Of a DNA stretch of 64,000 bases, positions 19,807 through 29,298 are shown piece after piece. This DNA comes from Shouchella clausii. GTDB lineage: Bacteria > Bacillota > Bacilli > Bacillales > Bacillaceae_D. The position numbers and the translations under genes are program-made. Location of the stretch: NCBI RefSeq assembly GCF_001598215.1, contig NZ_BCXJ01000005.1:124001-188000 (forward strand), read 5' to 3'. Each line of letters begins with the position of its first letter. Within the stretch, counting starts at the first letter, position 1. Below the pieces are notes generated by a model that searched no databases, was not told where the DNA came from, and saw only the letters and a program-made list of their open reading frames with translations.

Positions 19807-19852
19807 AGCCAGCTTGGAAGCACAATGGCATTACAAGCTGGCTTGTTTTTTT
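19807..19852. terminator. Terminator hairpin after the peptide-transport/phosphatase operon
   Basis: A perfect 10-base stem AGCCAGCTTG/CAAGCTGGCT (19807-19816, 19834-19843). The long T run is on the plus side; on the minus strand, where the operon ends, the following bases are only moderately T-rich. Confidence 0.65.
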
Positions 19853-20389
19853 CTAGGAAATATCCATTTTTTCGATCGTTTGACTTCGTAGATCCACGTG
19901 AAAAACTTCGGGGCACTGCATGTCTTTCCATTGCTGGAAACCAAACTGTGGATTGACTGCATGCAACAGCAACGAAATTAGGTTTCCATGACTAACAATA
20001 ACGGTTGGTTCTAGTGTTTGTGCGGCTTCCTCCACAACGGTCAAAATTCGCTTTTTTGCCTGATTGGATGACTCGCCGCCTTGCCATTGTTTGTCCATAT
20101 CTTGAAAACTGCTCTCTAACAATTCCAACCAATTGTCTACCGGTTTTCCGCATAAAACCCGTTCCTGCAAACGTTGGTCTTGCTTTACACGAAGCGCTAA
20201 TTTTTCTGCGGTTGGTTTAGCGGTCGCCACTGCACGGGCAAATGGGCTTGAAACGATATGTTTAATGCCTTTTCGATGAAAAAAATTAGCTAAGCGCTCA
20301 GCATCGCTTTCCCCCTTCTCTGTTAAGGGAGCATCGGGCTGTTGCCCAGTTGCCTCGGCATGCCGAACGATATATACGGATGATTTCAG
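19853..20389 (-). CDS. Histidine phosphatase (phosphoglycerate mutase-like) with probable CTG start
   Basis: Read from CTG at 20389 the protein has 178 residues and begins with a beta strand followed by the catalytic motif VRHAEATGQ (about residue 8), then DAPLTEKGESDAERLA and SSPFARAVAT, and later VSHGNLISLLL. This is the full RHG-family pattern with both catalytic histidines. The first ATG/GTG/TTG in frame is GTG 20230, which would remove the catalytic RHA. AAGGAGG lies nine bases before the CTG, and a stop lies just upstream, so a CTG start is the best reading. It is the last gene of the peptide importer operon, 13 bases after the permease. Substrate unknown. Confidence 0.8.
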   Translation of the reverse strand: MKSSVYIVRHAEATGQQPDAPLTEKGESDAERLANFFHRKGIKHIVSSPFARAVATAKPTAEKLALRVKQDQRLQERVLCGKPVDNWLELLESSFQDMDKQWQGGESSNQAKKRILTVVEEAAQTLEPTVIVSHGNLISLLLHAVNPQFGFQQWKDMQCPEVFHVDLRSQTIEKMDIS

Positions 20390-20402
20390 TGTTAACGCCT
20401 CC

Positions 20403-21314
20403 TTATTTCCGCTTCATTTTCGGGTCCAATGCATCACGCAACCCATCGCCGACCATGTTAAAGCCAAGCACGACTAGCATAATCGACAAACCTGGGAAAA
20501 GGACAGACCAGTAGGCGTTTTGAATGTAGCCTCTTGAATCAGCAAGCATTTTGCCCCACTCTGGCGTCGGCGGACTCGCCCCCATGCCGAGAAAGCCAAG
20601 TGCGGCCGCTTCAATAATGGCGACGCCAAATCCCAATGTCGCCTGGACAATGATTGGCGCCATGCTGTTCGGGAGAATATGGTGAAACAGCAAACGGCCG
20701 TTTTTCATTCCTTGGGCACGGGCCGCCATTACGAACTCTTCCTGTTTAAGGCTGATGACTTTAGACCGTACAAGGCGTGCAAAGATCGGTACATTAATAA
20801 TCGCAATCGCTAGCATCGCGTTGGAAAGCGACGGGCCAAGAATGGCAACAATCGCAATCGCCAGCAAAATGCTCGGAAAAGCAAGCATCACATCAAAGAC
20901 ACGAGAAAGAAGCATATCAACCCACTTTCCGTAAAAGCCTGCAATTAGTCCGAGCAGCGTACCGACAACCATTGCGCCAGTGACGGCGAAAAAACCGATC
21001 AAAAGGGAAATCCGCGCTCCATAAGCGACCCTTGTAAACACGTCGCGGCCGAGATCGTCCGTGCCAAACCAATGATCGCCAGAAGGGGGCAATAACCGAA
21101 TCGACGAATTGGTTTCGGCAAAAGAATACGGCGTTAAATAAGGAGCCAGCAATGCGAGTAATAGAAAACAGGTAATAATGATTAAACCAATTAAAGATAG
21201 TTTATGTTCGATTAGCTGAACAATCATAGTCGCCCATGGAGACTTTTCTTTGTTGTCCTTTTTTTCTGGACGCTTGGGAGATGGGCTTGTTGCTAACTGC
21301 GTTTCCGTTTCCAC
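20403..21314 (-). CDS. Oligopeptide/dipeptide ABC transporter permease (OppC/DppC type)
   Basis: The 303-residue protein has a polar N-terminal tail of about 30 residues, then six spans. The OppC features are LLPPSGDHWFGTDDLGRDV near residue 75 and the EAA loop MAARAQGMKNGRLLFHHILPN. GTG start after GGGGGGACCGGAT. It forms the channel with the adjacent OppB-type permease. It is the fifth gene of the operon. Confidence 0.93.
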   Translation of the reverse strand: METETQLATSPSPKRPEKKDNKEKSPWATMIVQLIEHKLSLIGLIIITCFLLLALLAPYLTPYSFAETNSSIRLLPPSGDHWFGTDDLGRDVFTRVAYGARISLLIGFFAVTGAMVVGTLLGLIAGFYGKWVDMLLSRVFDVMLAFPSILLAIAIVAILGPSLSNAMLAIAIINVPIFARLVRSKVISLKQEEFVMAARAQGMKNGRLLFHHILPNSMAPIIVQATLGFGVAIIEAAALGFLGMGASPPTPEWGKMLADSRGYIQNAYWSVLFPGLSIMLVVLGFNMVGDGLRDALDPKMKRK

Positions 21315-21326
21315 ATCCGGTCCCCC

Positions 21327-22331
21327 CTAATCATATTTAATCCGCGGGTCAATGGCGGCATAAAGCAAATCAACCACTAAATTGATACATACAAAAATGA
21401 AGGCGATCACAAGAATTCCTGATTGAATGACTGGATAATCCCGATATGAAATAGCGTCATAAATGTAGCGTCCAATGCCTGGCCAACTGAATATCGTTTC
21501 CGTTAAAATGGCACCACCTAAAAGGGTGCCCGCTTGTAAACCGACGACTGTGATGACAGGAATAAAGGCGTTTTTTAAAGCATGTTTGTAGATGACAACA
21601 GACTGGTTCGACCCTTTCGCTTGGACGGTGCGAATATAATCAGACCGGAGCACTTCAAGCATGCTTGAACGGGTCATCCTCGCAATAATCGCCATCGGAA
21701 TGGTGCCAAGGGCAACCATCGGCAAGACTAAGTGTTTAAGCGTCGTCCCCAATTGCTGCCAATTTCCGGTCAATGCTGCATCTAAAATATACAGGTGCGT
21801 AATCGCTTCAACTGGTTCACGAGGATTGTTGCGGCCAAAAGCCGGAAACCAGCCAAGCTCCTGGGCAAAAAACCATTGTTCCATTAAAGCAAGCCAGAAG
21901 ACGGGCATAGAAACGCCAATCAGTGCGACAACCATGCTTGTATAGTCAAAAATCGAGTTTTGCTTCCAGGCGCTAATAATCCCTGCGTTGACGCCAACAA
22001 AAATCGCAAACAACATTGCAAATACCGTTAACTCTAATGTCCCGGCCAAATACGGCCACATTTCTTGGGCAATGTCATTATTCGTTCTAAGGGAAACCCC
22101 TAAGTCGCCTGATAGCAAATCGGATATGTAAACGCCATATTGCACCCAAAATGGCTCATTTAAGCCAAGCTGTTCTTCAAGTGCTGCAATCGCTTGTGGC
22201 GTTGCTTGTTCCCCTAAAATCGTTTGCGCTGGGTTTCCAGGAATAAGCTGGATAATCGAAAACGTCACAAGCGTCATGCCAAAGAGAACCGGTATAAGCA
22301 AAAGTACCCGGCGGATCGCGTACGCCAACAT
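21327..22331 (-). CDS. Oligopeptide/dipeptide ABC transporter permease (OppB/DppB type)
   Basis: The protein has about 334 residues, six spans, the N-terminal IRRVLLLIPVLFGMTLVTF typical of OppB/DppB, the PGNPA motif near residue 35, and the EAA-like loop YIRTVQAKGSNQSVVIYKHALKN split around the coupling helix. The frame opens at GTG 22340, but the ATG at 22331 is 8 bases after GAGG and is preferred. Part of the same operon, 12 bases before the OppC-type gene. Confidence 0.93.
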   Translation of the reverse strand: MLAYAIRRVLLLIPVLFGMTLVTFSIIQLIPGNPAQTILGEQATPQAIAALEEQLGLNEPFWVQYGVYISDLLSGDLGVSLRTNNDIAQEMWPYLAGTLELTVFAMLFAIFVGVNAGIISAWKQNSIFDYTSMVVALIGVSMPVFWLALMEQWFFAQELGWFPAFGRNNPREPVEAITHLYILDAALTGNWQQLGTTLKHLVLPMVALGTIPMAIIARMTRSSMLEVLRSDYIRTVQAKGSNQSVVIYKHALKNAFIPVITVVGLQAGTLLGGAILTETIFSWPGIGRYIYDAISYRDYPVIQSGILVIAFIFVCINLVVDLLYAAIDPRIKYD

Positions 22332-22395
22332 CGACATCACCTCATTTTATTGAATAAAGACAGGCAGCAGGGAATTGTCTGCTGCCTGCAGTAGG

Positions 22396-24051
22396 CTAGT
22401 TTGAAATTTCTACATGTTTCAAGCTCTCGCTTGTTGACGGATGCGGAACATAGCCGGAAATGGTGTCGACTCCAGCGAGCGCAGGAATGGCGTGGACAAG
22501 AGGCACCATTGGCGCTTCTTCATGAATGATCAATTGCGCTTCTTCGTACAATGCGGCCCGCTCGTCTGGATCAATCGTCGTCTTTGCTTCTGCTAACAAG
22601 GCATCGACTTCCTCGTTGCTAAAAAACATTTGGTTGCTGCCAGGAATGCCGTCTGTAGACAACAAGCTGCCGAGGAAGTAATCAGGGTCACCATTAACGC
22701 CAGACCAGCCAAGCATGAACATATCTTGATAGCCAAGCTCGATTTCCTCCAGGTACGTTGCCCATTCTTTTGTGACGATATTAGCGGTAATGTTTAATTC
22801 ACTCAGGGCATCTTGGATCACCACCGCTGCTTGTTCAGGATCAGGCATGTAAGGGCGGCTCACTGGCATCGTCCACAAATCAAATTCAAACCCATCGCCA
22901 TAACCAGCTTCTTCGAGCAATTCTTTTGCTTGATCCATGTCGTATTCATAGGCGACAACGTCATCATTGTGCCCAAGGTAATCTTTCGGTACAGCATTGG
23001 CAGCCGGCTCCGCCAATCCACCGTAAATATTATGAATAATTTCATTTTTATCAATGGCGTGGTTAATCGCCTGGCGCACGCGGACATCATCAAATGGCTC
23101 CTTTTCTATATTGAAGCCTAGATAGCCAACGTTGTTTGGCGTCCGCTCAAACGTTGTCAATCCCGCTTGCCCTTCAATCATGGCGGCATCATCAGGGGCA
23201 AGGCCATCCATTAAATCAATTTCACCAGATTGGAGCGCCGTTAAGCGCGCTGAGTTATCAGGTATCACTTGGAAAGTGACGCCATCTAGTTTTGGCAAGC
23301 CATCCTGCCAGTAATCTTCATTTTTTTCGAGGACAATGCTCGCATCTTTTGTCCAACTGACAAATTTGAACGGCCCTGTACCAACTGGATTTTCATCAAT
23401 GTCAGCACCATATTCTTCAAGGGCTGCTGGAGATGTGATTGCAAAATAGCTCATTCCCATGTTTTGTAAAAATGAACCAAGGGGTTTGGACAGGATAAAC
23501 TCGACTTCATAATCATTTATAACGTTAATTTCCTCAATCACATGGCCTTCATCGTCTTTAAAACCGCCGAATTGGGTACCGTATACACTGTAACTGTACC
23601 CTTCATCAGTAAAGGCATATTCATGGTCTGGGTCAGCCCAGCGCTCAAAATTTGTTTTCACCGCATCAGCGTTAAATGGCGTGCCATCGTGAAACGTAAC
23701 GCCTTCTTGCAAATAGAACACATAACGGAGCCCATCGTCATCAACGTCCCAATCTTTGGCAAGCCCTGGCTCCAGTTCAAATGAATCATCGGCAAATTCA
23801 ATCAGCGTTTCATAAATTTGTTTGGTCACACGGGACGATTCCCCGTCTGTAACCGAAGCATAATCAAGGCTTTGCGAGTCGCCGCCTCGGGCAAAAATAA
23901 GCGTGCCCCCGCTGCTGCTTTCTTCACCGCCGCTGTTGTTTTGTTCGCCAGTTCCATTTCCATCTGTGCCTGTCTCATTGCCTCCGCATGCACCAAGGGC
24001 AAAGACGGCTAACAACGCCGCAGAGAAAAGAGGCATTTTTGCTTTTTTCAT
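22396..24051 (-). CDS. Oligopeptide-binding lipoprotein (SBP family 5)
   Basis: The 551-residue protein has a lipoprotein signal with lipobox FALGACGG, a serine/glycine-rich linker, and the SBP_bac_5 pattern: [33 protein letters not shown] near residue 122, and [10 protein letters not shown] near 225. It binds peptides, nickel or similar ligands and feeds the OppB/OppC channel. The ATG overlaps the end of the upstream ATPase gene by 4 bases and follows GGAGATGAGCAA. An acidic mature protein is expected for an alkaliphile. Exact ligand cannot be told. Confidence 0.93.
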   Translation of the reverse strand: MKKAKMPLFSAALLAVFALGACGGNETGTDGNGTGEQNNSGGEESSSGGTLIFARGGDSQSLDYASVTDGESSRVTKQIYETLIEFADDSFELEPGLAKDWDVDDDGLRYVFYLQEGVTFHDGTPFNADAVKTNFERWADPDHEYAFTDEGYSYSVYGTQFGGFKDDEGHVIEEINVINDYEVEFILSKPLGSFLQNMGMSYFAITSPAALEEYGADIDENPVGTGPFKFVSWTKDASIVLEKNEDYWQDGLPKLDGVTFQVIPDNSARLTALQSGEIDLMDGLAPDDAAMIEGQAGLTTFERTPNNVGYLGFNIEKEPFDDVRVRQAINHAIDKNEIIHNIYGGLAEPAANAVPKDYLGHNDDVVAYEYDMDQAKELLEEAGYGDGFEFDLWTMPVSRPYMPDPEQAAVVIQDALSELNITANIVTKEWATYLEEIELGYQDMFMLGWSGVNGDPDYFLGSLLSTDGIPGSNQMFFSNEEVDALLAEAKTTIDPDERAALYEEAQLIIHEEAPMVPLVHAIPALAGVDTISGYVPHPSTSESLKHVEISN

Positions 24052-25046
24052 TTGCTCATCTCCTTTTCGTTGGTTTCATTGTACAAATGGCACGCTGTAA
24101 ACTGGCCATTGCCGACGTCACGCCAAACAGGCGTTTTTGTTTTGCATATGTCCATACACGAGGGGCAGCGCGTGTGGAACGTACAGCCACTTGGCGGATT
24201 TGACGGGCTTGGCACATCGCCAGTAAGGACAATCCGTTCATTCTTAATGTCTGGGTCAGGAACGGGAACGGCCGACAATAATGCTTTTGTATACGGATGC
24301 TTTGGCATCTCATATAACGTGTCTTTGTCGGCCAATTCGACGAGCCGCCCAAGGTACATCACACCGACGCGGTCACTGATATGCTTTACGACGCTTAAAT
24401 CATGGGCAATAAACAAATATGTAAGCTTAAATTCGTCTTTTAATCGTTCCATTAAATTTAAAATTTGTGACTGCACCGAAACGTCTAATGCGGAAACAGG
24501 CTCGTCACAAATCACGAGTTTTGGGTTTACCGCTAGCGCCCTGGCAATCCCAATCCGCTGGCGTTGGCCGCCGCTAAACTGATGAGGGTAACGCTTTGCA
24601 TGTTCTGGACGCAAGCCCACCGTTTCTAGAAGCTCTACGACTTTCTGTTTTTGTTCTTCCTTCGTGCCAATGCCGTGTACTTTTAAAGGCTCGCTGATGA
24701 TTTTTTCCACTGTGTGCCGTGGATTAAGGGACGCATACGGATCTTGGAAAATCATTTGCATATCTCGGCGCAATTTCCGTACATCTTCAGCAGGCAAAGC
24801 TGTCACTTTTTGACCGTTAAAAACGACCTCCCCTTCTGTCGGCTCGATTAAGCGCAAAATGGACTTTCCCGTCGTTGACTTTCCGCAGCCTGATTCGCCA
24901 ACAATTCCTAAAATTTCGCCTTCACTGACCGAAAAGGTGACGCCATCTACTGCTTTCACTTCTCCGATTTTTCTGGAAAATACGCCGCCATTAATTGAAA
25001 AATACGTTTTTAACTGCTTTACTTCCAAAATCGGCTTAGCCGGCAT
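24048..25046 (-). CDS. Oligopeptide ABC transporter ATPase (OppF/DppF type)
   Basis: The protein has about 332 residues, Walker [11 protein letters not shown], signature [10 protein letters not shown], Walker [13 protein letters not shown] and H-loop IAHDLSVV. The C-terminal extension has the four-cysteine region [11 protein letters not shown] that binds an iron-sulfur cluster in related ATPases. The frame opens at 25085, but ATG 25046 has AAGGAGG eight bases upstream and gives the family N-terminus. It overlaps the upstream ATPase gene by 11 bases. Confidence 0.94.
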   Translation of the reverse strand: MPAKPILEVKQLKTYFSINGGVFSRKIGEVKAVDGVTFSVSEGEILGIVGESGCGKSTTGKSILRLIEPTEGEVVFNGQKVTALPAEDVRKLRRDMQMIFQDPYASLNPRHTVEKIISEPLKVHGIGTKEEQKQKVVELLETVGLRPEHAKRYPHQFSGGQRQRIGIARALAVNPKLVICDEPVSALDVSVQSQILNLMERLKDEFKLTYLFIAHDLSVVKHISDRVGVMYLGRLVELADKDTLYEMPKHPYTKALLSAVPVPDPDIKNERIVLTGDVPSPSNPPSGCTFHTRCPSCMDICKTKTPVWRDVGNGQFTACHLYNETNEKEMSK

Positions 25047-26025
25047 CTTCGTTGCCTCCTTCGTATAGCAAACAACGGCAAGCATGGCCGTTCTCTAGTT
25101 CAAGAAGCGCTGGACTTTTCTGAAAACAAGCCTCGAAAGCAAATTCGCATCGTTCAGCAAAGCGGCAACCTTGTTCAATGGTCCCTGGCTGTGGGACAGT
25201 GCCTGGAATCGAATACAATTGCTGTTTTCGTTCTGTTAGCTTTGGCAGCGAACGGATAAGTCCCTGTGTATACGGATGTTTCGGCTGTTTTAAGATCGTC
25301 CGCACAGTCCCTTCTTCCACTACTTGTCCAGCATACATGACAACGACTCGGTGGCAAATATCGGCGACAACGCCTAAGTCATGGGTAATGAGCAAAATCG
25401 CCATGCCTTTTTCTTCATTTAAAGATTTCATTAAATCAAGAATTTGCGCTTGTATCGTGACATCGAGCGCCGTTGTTGGTTCATCAGCAATAAGCACTTC
25501 TGGATCGCAAGACATCGCCATCGCAATCATAATCCGCTGCCGCATCCCGCCTGAAAGCTGGTGGGGATACTCATGAATGATTTCCTCCGCTCGTGGTATG
25601 CCCACATCGCGTACTAATTGGATCGCTTTGGCACGCGCTTCTTTTTTGCTGATTTTGTTATGGTTGCGAATCGCCTCAATCAGTTGGTTTCCAATCGTAA
25701 AGAGTGGATTAAGGGACGTCATCGGCTCTTGGAAAATCATTGAAATTTCTTTTCCTCTTACACGTTTCATTCGCTCGGCCTTTGCCTTGGCAATGTTTTC
25801 ACCTTTATAGAGGATTTCGCCACCGGCAATTTTTCCAGGCGGACTCGGGATTAACTGCATAATCGATAGCGACGTTACGCTTTTTCCGCAGCCAGATTCG
25901 CCTACAATCCCTAACACTTCCCCTTTTCGGACATGAAGGCTGACGCCATCTACTGCAGGAACGGCTGTTTTGCCAGACTGGAATGTTGTTTGCAAATTTT
26001 TAAGCTCCAACACCACTTGTTCCAT
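25036..26025 (-). CDS. Oligopeptide ABC transporter ATPase (OppD/DppD type)
   Basis: About 329 residues with Walker [12 protein letters not shown]-loop [12 protein letters not shown], signature LSGGMRQRI, Walker [14 protein letters not shown] and a C-terminal cysteine-containing extension ([15 protein letters not shown]). It is the first gene of the six-gene operon. Two ATGs lie close together; the second (26025) is six bases after AGGAGG and is preferred over 26031. With the OppF-type partner it powers peptide uptake. Confidence 0.94.
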   Translation of the reverse strand: MEQVVLELKNLQTTFQSGKTAVPAVDGVSLHVRKGEVLGIVGESGCGKSVTSLSIMQLIPSPPGKIAGGEILYKGENIAKAKAERMKRVRGKEISMIFQEPMTSLNPLFTIGNQLIEAIRNHNKISKKEARAKAIQLVRDVGIPRAEEIIHEYPHQLSGGMRQRIMIAMAMSCDPEVLIADEPTTALDVTIQAQILDLMKSLNEEKGMAILLITHDLGVVADICHRVVVMYAGQVVEEGTVRTILKQPKHPYTQGLIRSLPKLTERKQQLYSIPGTVPQPGTIEQGCRFAERCEFAFEACFQKSPALLELENGHACRCLLYEGGNEDAG

Positions 26026-26065
26026 CGGCATCCTCCTTTTTCAAAAGTATTGAAATATATCTTTT

Positions 26066-26206
26066 AAGATACATAAGTTTTAAAAATAAAGCAATAAATT
26101 TTTACACTTTTATTATTATTTCCTCTTCATTTTTAATTCTCCATGTTATGTTTTCTAACAAGGGTCGGTGTTTACACTTTTTTCTTTAGAATTTGGTTTT
26201 ACACTT
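26066..26206 (-). promoter_or_regulatory. Peptide importer promoter with three upstream AAGTGTAAA repeats
   Basis: On the minus strand TTGCTT (26094-26089) and TATCTT (26071-26066) are spaced by 17 bases. Upstream of it the element AAGTGTAAA occurs three times, at 26103-26111, 26171-26179 and 26198-26206 (written TTTACACTT on the plus strand). Repeats of one motif upstream of a promoter suggest an operator, but the regulator is unknown. The rest of the 315-base gap is AT-rich with no gene seen. Confidence 0.5.
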
Positions 26207-26290
26207 CAAGCGACAAACCCTTCCTGTCTTAATTAGTTGCATGTTTCGATTTTCCTTCTACGAATATCATTTCAATCCCTATTCCCCAAA

Positions 26291-26323
26291 AAAACAACGG
26301 GCTAAAAACGAGCCCGTTGTTTT
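26291..26323 (-). terminator. Terminator after the large membrane protein gene
   Basis: A perfect 13-base stem AAAACAACGGGCT/AGCCCGTTGTTTT is followed on the minus strand by more T residues. It lies 24 bases after the stop at 26347. Confidence 0.9.
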
Positions 26324-26346
26324 TCCTCTACGTCTTTATTCTGTTC

Positions 26347-28176
26347 TTACTCGGCTCCTGCTTCGCTGTCTGTCTCTTGTTCAGTGCCGTTTTGGTTTTC
26401 TGGTTCACCGCCTGTTTGCGTTTCATCGAGTTCAAATTCTTCCACTTCGCCAAATTCGTCGTCGACGGTCGCATTCGTAAATTCAACGACTTGCAATACA
26501 TTCTCTTCTGTATCGACCACAAGTGCCTCAATCTCATCGCCTGGCTCAATAAACACAGCATTAGCGCTAGTGGTGACGTCAAATTCGAGCACACGACTCT
26601 CCCCTTCTAGTAACACTTGCAAAAAGCGGCTATTAAATGTATCGCTTACCCGGTACACCGTTCCAGAAACGGTCTCTTGCTCATATAAATCGGTCGGTAT
26701 ATAGTCATCATCTGCCAAATCAGTCGCCAGCATTTGCCGATAATTATGAAATGCTTCTTCACGGGATGTGCCTCTTGCGACGCTGGAAGAATCGGCGTGT
26801 ACCATCGCAATTTCACGCATTAAGCCACTTTGGTCGACAACTGGAACGACCCACGTATAATTGTCATAAACCGAATAAAGGACAGGTTGCGTTCCCTCCC
26901 ATTGTTCACGTTGGTAGGAACGATTAACAGCATCGAGAGCTCCACGGGCATTTGTCATTCCTGAATTGCCCGTATAATACGTTGCTTCCCCTGTTTGCGC
27001 ATTTACCATCGTAAAGCCAACCATCGCATTTGAATCTTGATTTGGCCGCATATGGTCGATCATCCAATACATATCGCCATCAGCCCCTAATACGCCGATC
27101 ATTTCCTCGTCGCTTGTCGGTTGGTGGACACCTTCCTTAGCGAACAACGCATTGATTAGGCCGTTGCTGTAAGTGCCAAACCAGTTCGCATAATCGAGGG
27201 CGATGTGGTAATCAATCGCATTGTCGACAAACTCAGGCTGTTCCCCTAATGGATACTGCTCCATTTCCCCCGTCACCGCATCGACCAAAATGATACCGTC
27301 TGCTTTTGGGGCTGTGCGGTAGTGTTTATAATAAGCGTATGAATAGGCGTAATACGGGTTGCCGTCATCGTCTGGTTCAAACGAATAGTTAAGTAAAATG
27401 ATATCCCCATATGCTTTGCGTACATGGCGGTCAAGATTCTCACCAAAAAAAGCACTCGGCACGTATTTCATTTCATATTCATCAACTAGCTGTGCTTCAG
27501 CATTCGGATTTTCAGCGCTAACCATGACGTAGCCTGGTGCATGGTCAGCTCGCAGCCACCGCCAAATACTCGAATATTCAATCGGCGATACCCAGAACAG
27601 TTCGCCATTGATTTTCTGGACACTCGTTTCCCCTAATTCATAAAACGAGTAATTGTCAATGTTGCCAAAGACAATTTCCGATTTGTAGCGTGCGTATGTA
27701 TAAGGCACGGATCGAACACCGTCTTCTGTCACCGATTCAATTTGCTCTTCACTCACCTCAAATTCGCCAAGCTGTGCAAGTTCTTTCGTTACGGTCAATG
27801 GATACACATAATTCATCGCTAACAAACCAAGCAAAAGCAAAACGCCAATGCCGCTTTCCTTTCCGACAGAAAAACTTGGTTTTTTTAACTTTTTCACCTT
27901 GCTGCCAGATTTTTTGCTTGGTTTCGGGACAACATGAAATAGCCCGGAAACAATTAAATTGATCGCTACAACAAAGCCAAAAGTATTTAATAGGCCAGTG
28001 ACACTTACGTCAATTAACCATACATAAATAAATAGAAAGCTAAGTACAAGTCCAAATAAATATCGGGCTCCTTGTGCATACAACCACGATTTCGGTCTCT
28101 CTTTTAATCCATTGGCCCATTTAAATACATTTAAATTGACACACGTTAAAGCCATGATCAAAATCCAACTAAGCAT
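26347..28176 (-). CDS. Large membrane-anchored protein of unknown function
   Basis: About 609 residues. Three membrane spans occupy the first 80 residues, a lysine-rich cytoplasmic loop follows (KKSGSKVKKLKK), then a further span (GIGVLLLLGLLAMNYVYPL). A large, probably extracytoplasmic domain with many Tyr, Trp and Asp residues makes up the remaining two thirds, including DGIILVDAVTGEMEQYPLG, which recalls PepSY-like repeats, and a C-terminal very acidic tail rich in Glu, Gln and Asn. The ATG at 28176 follows GAGGGGGAGAAAGGT and is preferred over 28200. I do not recognise a named family. It stands alone with its own terminator. Confidence 0.8.
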   Translation of the reverse strand: MLSWILIMALTCVNLNVFKWANGLKERPKSWLYAQGARYLFGLVLSFLFIYVWLIDVSVTGLLNTFGFVVAINLIVSGLFHVVPKPSKKSGSKVKKLKKPSFSVGKESGIGVLLLLGLLAMNYVYPLTVTKELAQLGEFEVSEEQIESVTEDGVRSVPYTYARYKSEIVFGNIDNYSFYELGETSVQKINGELFWVSPIEYSSIWRWLRADHAPGYVMVSAENPNAEAQLVDEYEMKYVPSAFFGENLDRHVRKAYGDIILLNYSFEPDDDGNPYYAYSYAYYKHYRTAPKADGIILVDAVTGEMEQYPLGEQPEFVDNAIDYHIALDYANWFGTYSNGLINALFAKEGVHQPTSDEEMIGVLGADGDMYWMIDHMRPNQDSNAMVGFTMVNAQTGEATYYTGNSGMTNARGALDAVNRSYQREQWEGTQPVLYSVYDNYTWVVPVVDQSGLMREIAMVHADSSSVARGTSREEAFHNYRQMLATDLADDDYIPTDLYEQETVSGTVYRVSDTFNSRFLQVLLEGESRVLEFDVTTSANAVFIEPGDEIEALVVDTEENVLQVVEFTNATVDDEFGEVEEFELDETQTGGEPENQNGTEQETDSEAGAE

Positions 28177-28263
28177 ACCTTTCTCCCCCTCTCCTTCCAT
28201 ATATACGCACGCTGCCGCTGAAAAGTTTCATAGAAATAAGGACTGATAAGGGGTATGACGGCT

Positions 28264-28647
28264 TTAAGTCAGTGGCGATTTTAATTGCTCTGGGTCCCAC
28301 TCAGTCACCGTCCCTTGATGAAACACCATCTTCCATTTTCTGTGCTTCTTTTGCCATATCGAACTGCGAAGCGTCTTCCTGCCGCTGTTCTCGTTCATGA
28401 TGAAATAAGTGGCTAGCGCCGTATCCATCGCTAGCCTCCGGACTTGAAAATGGGACAACCTCCAATGGGGAACTGTTTTTTGATTGCTGCTGGCAAACAC
28501 ATCCTCTTTGTGGATCACCGTACCGGAGCTGCCAAATTCAAAAAAATCATCGTCTAAAAGCTCACTAAGACGGTCGAGCGACGTCCGTACTTCTGCCGTA
28601 AGCAACGCTTCTTCTTGGCTTTTCAACAACTTCGTTAGCTTTTCCAT
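28264..28647 (-). CDS. DUF4440/SnoaL-like small protein
   Basis: The 127-residue protein has an N-terminal helix (LKSQEEALL), then RTSLDRLSELLDDDFFEFGSSG and a C-terminal strand pattern ending RKWKMVFHQGT. This is the cone-shaped NTF2-like fold of the DUF4440 group, whose members bind small ligands or act as minor enzymes. It lies 15 bases downstream of a GNAT gene on the same strand, so the two are probably cotranscribed. Function is not known. Confidence 0.8.
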   Translation of the reverse strand: MEKLTKLLKSQEEALLTAEVRTSLDRLSELLDDDFFEFGSSGTVIHKEDVFASSNQKTVPHWRLSHFQVRRLAMDTALATYFIMNENSGRKTLRSSIWQKKHRKWKMVFHQGTVTEWDPEQLKSPLT

Positions 28648-28662
28648 TGTTCCATCACACCC

Positions 28663-29193
28663 TCATTTATGTCTTTTTTCTGCCCATTCCTCTCGTAAAA
28701 TGGCATAAATGTACTCATCCCACCACCCGCCAGATCGAGTGGGAATGCATTGCCGGCAAAACCCTTCCTTGCGCATGCCAATCGTCTCCATTAACTTCCA
28801 AGAGGCGCTGTTTTCCGGCTGGCACGTCGCTACAATGCGATGGAGACCGATATTGGAGAATCCCTCATCTATACAAGCTTGTGCAGCTTCTGTCGCAAAA
28901 CCTCTCCTTTGCCATTTTGGATCGAATACCCAACCAATCTCATACGTATGGCCGCCAAAGTAATCAAAGAAATCAATGTGCCCAATTAAAGAATCGCTGT
29001 TTTTTTCGATCACAGCAAAAGCCTTTGCGTTATCACCGCTATTGGTTCTCACAAATGCTTTTGCTCCTTGTTTGTCTAATATTCCACCTGGTATATAGTG
29101 CATGACCGCCGTTTGCTTGGCATAGTCATACAAACGGCTCCAATCGCTTTCCTGAAAAGGCCTTATGAACAGGCGGTTCGTCTCTAATTTCAT
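28663..29193 (-). CDS. GNAT family N-acetyltransferase (RimJ/RimL type)
   Basis: The protein has 176 residues. It begins LETNRLFIRPF, the family start, and has an acetyl-CoA loop region WQRRGFATEAAQACIDEGF and the terminal LHRIVATCQPENSASWKLMETIGM. Such enzymes acetylate ribosomal proteins, aminoglycosides or other amines. The frame opens at 29217, but ATG 29193 follows GGGAGGAAGACC. It is the first gene of a two-gene unit with the DUF4440-like protein. Confidence 0.88.
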   Translation of the reverse strand: MKLETNRLFIRPFQESDWSRLYDYAKQTAVMHYIPGGILDKQGAKAFVRTNSGDNAKAFAVIEKNSDSLIGHIDFFDYFGGHTYEIGWVFDPKWQRRGFATEAAQACIDEGFSNIGLHRIVATCQPENSASWKLMETIGMRKEGFCRQCIPTRSGGWWDEYIYAILREEWAEKRHK

Positions 29194-29298
29194 GGTCTTC
29201 CTCCCATTCATCCTCATTTCCTCGTTTTCTTGACAGAAACATGAATAGCCTTTACGATATAATTCGGACTAAATTAATAAGATTAGAAGGTGATTTTG

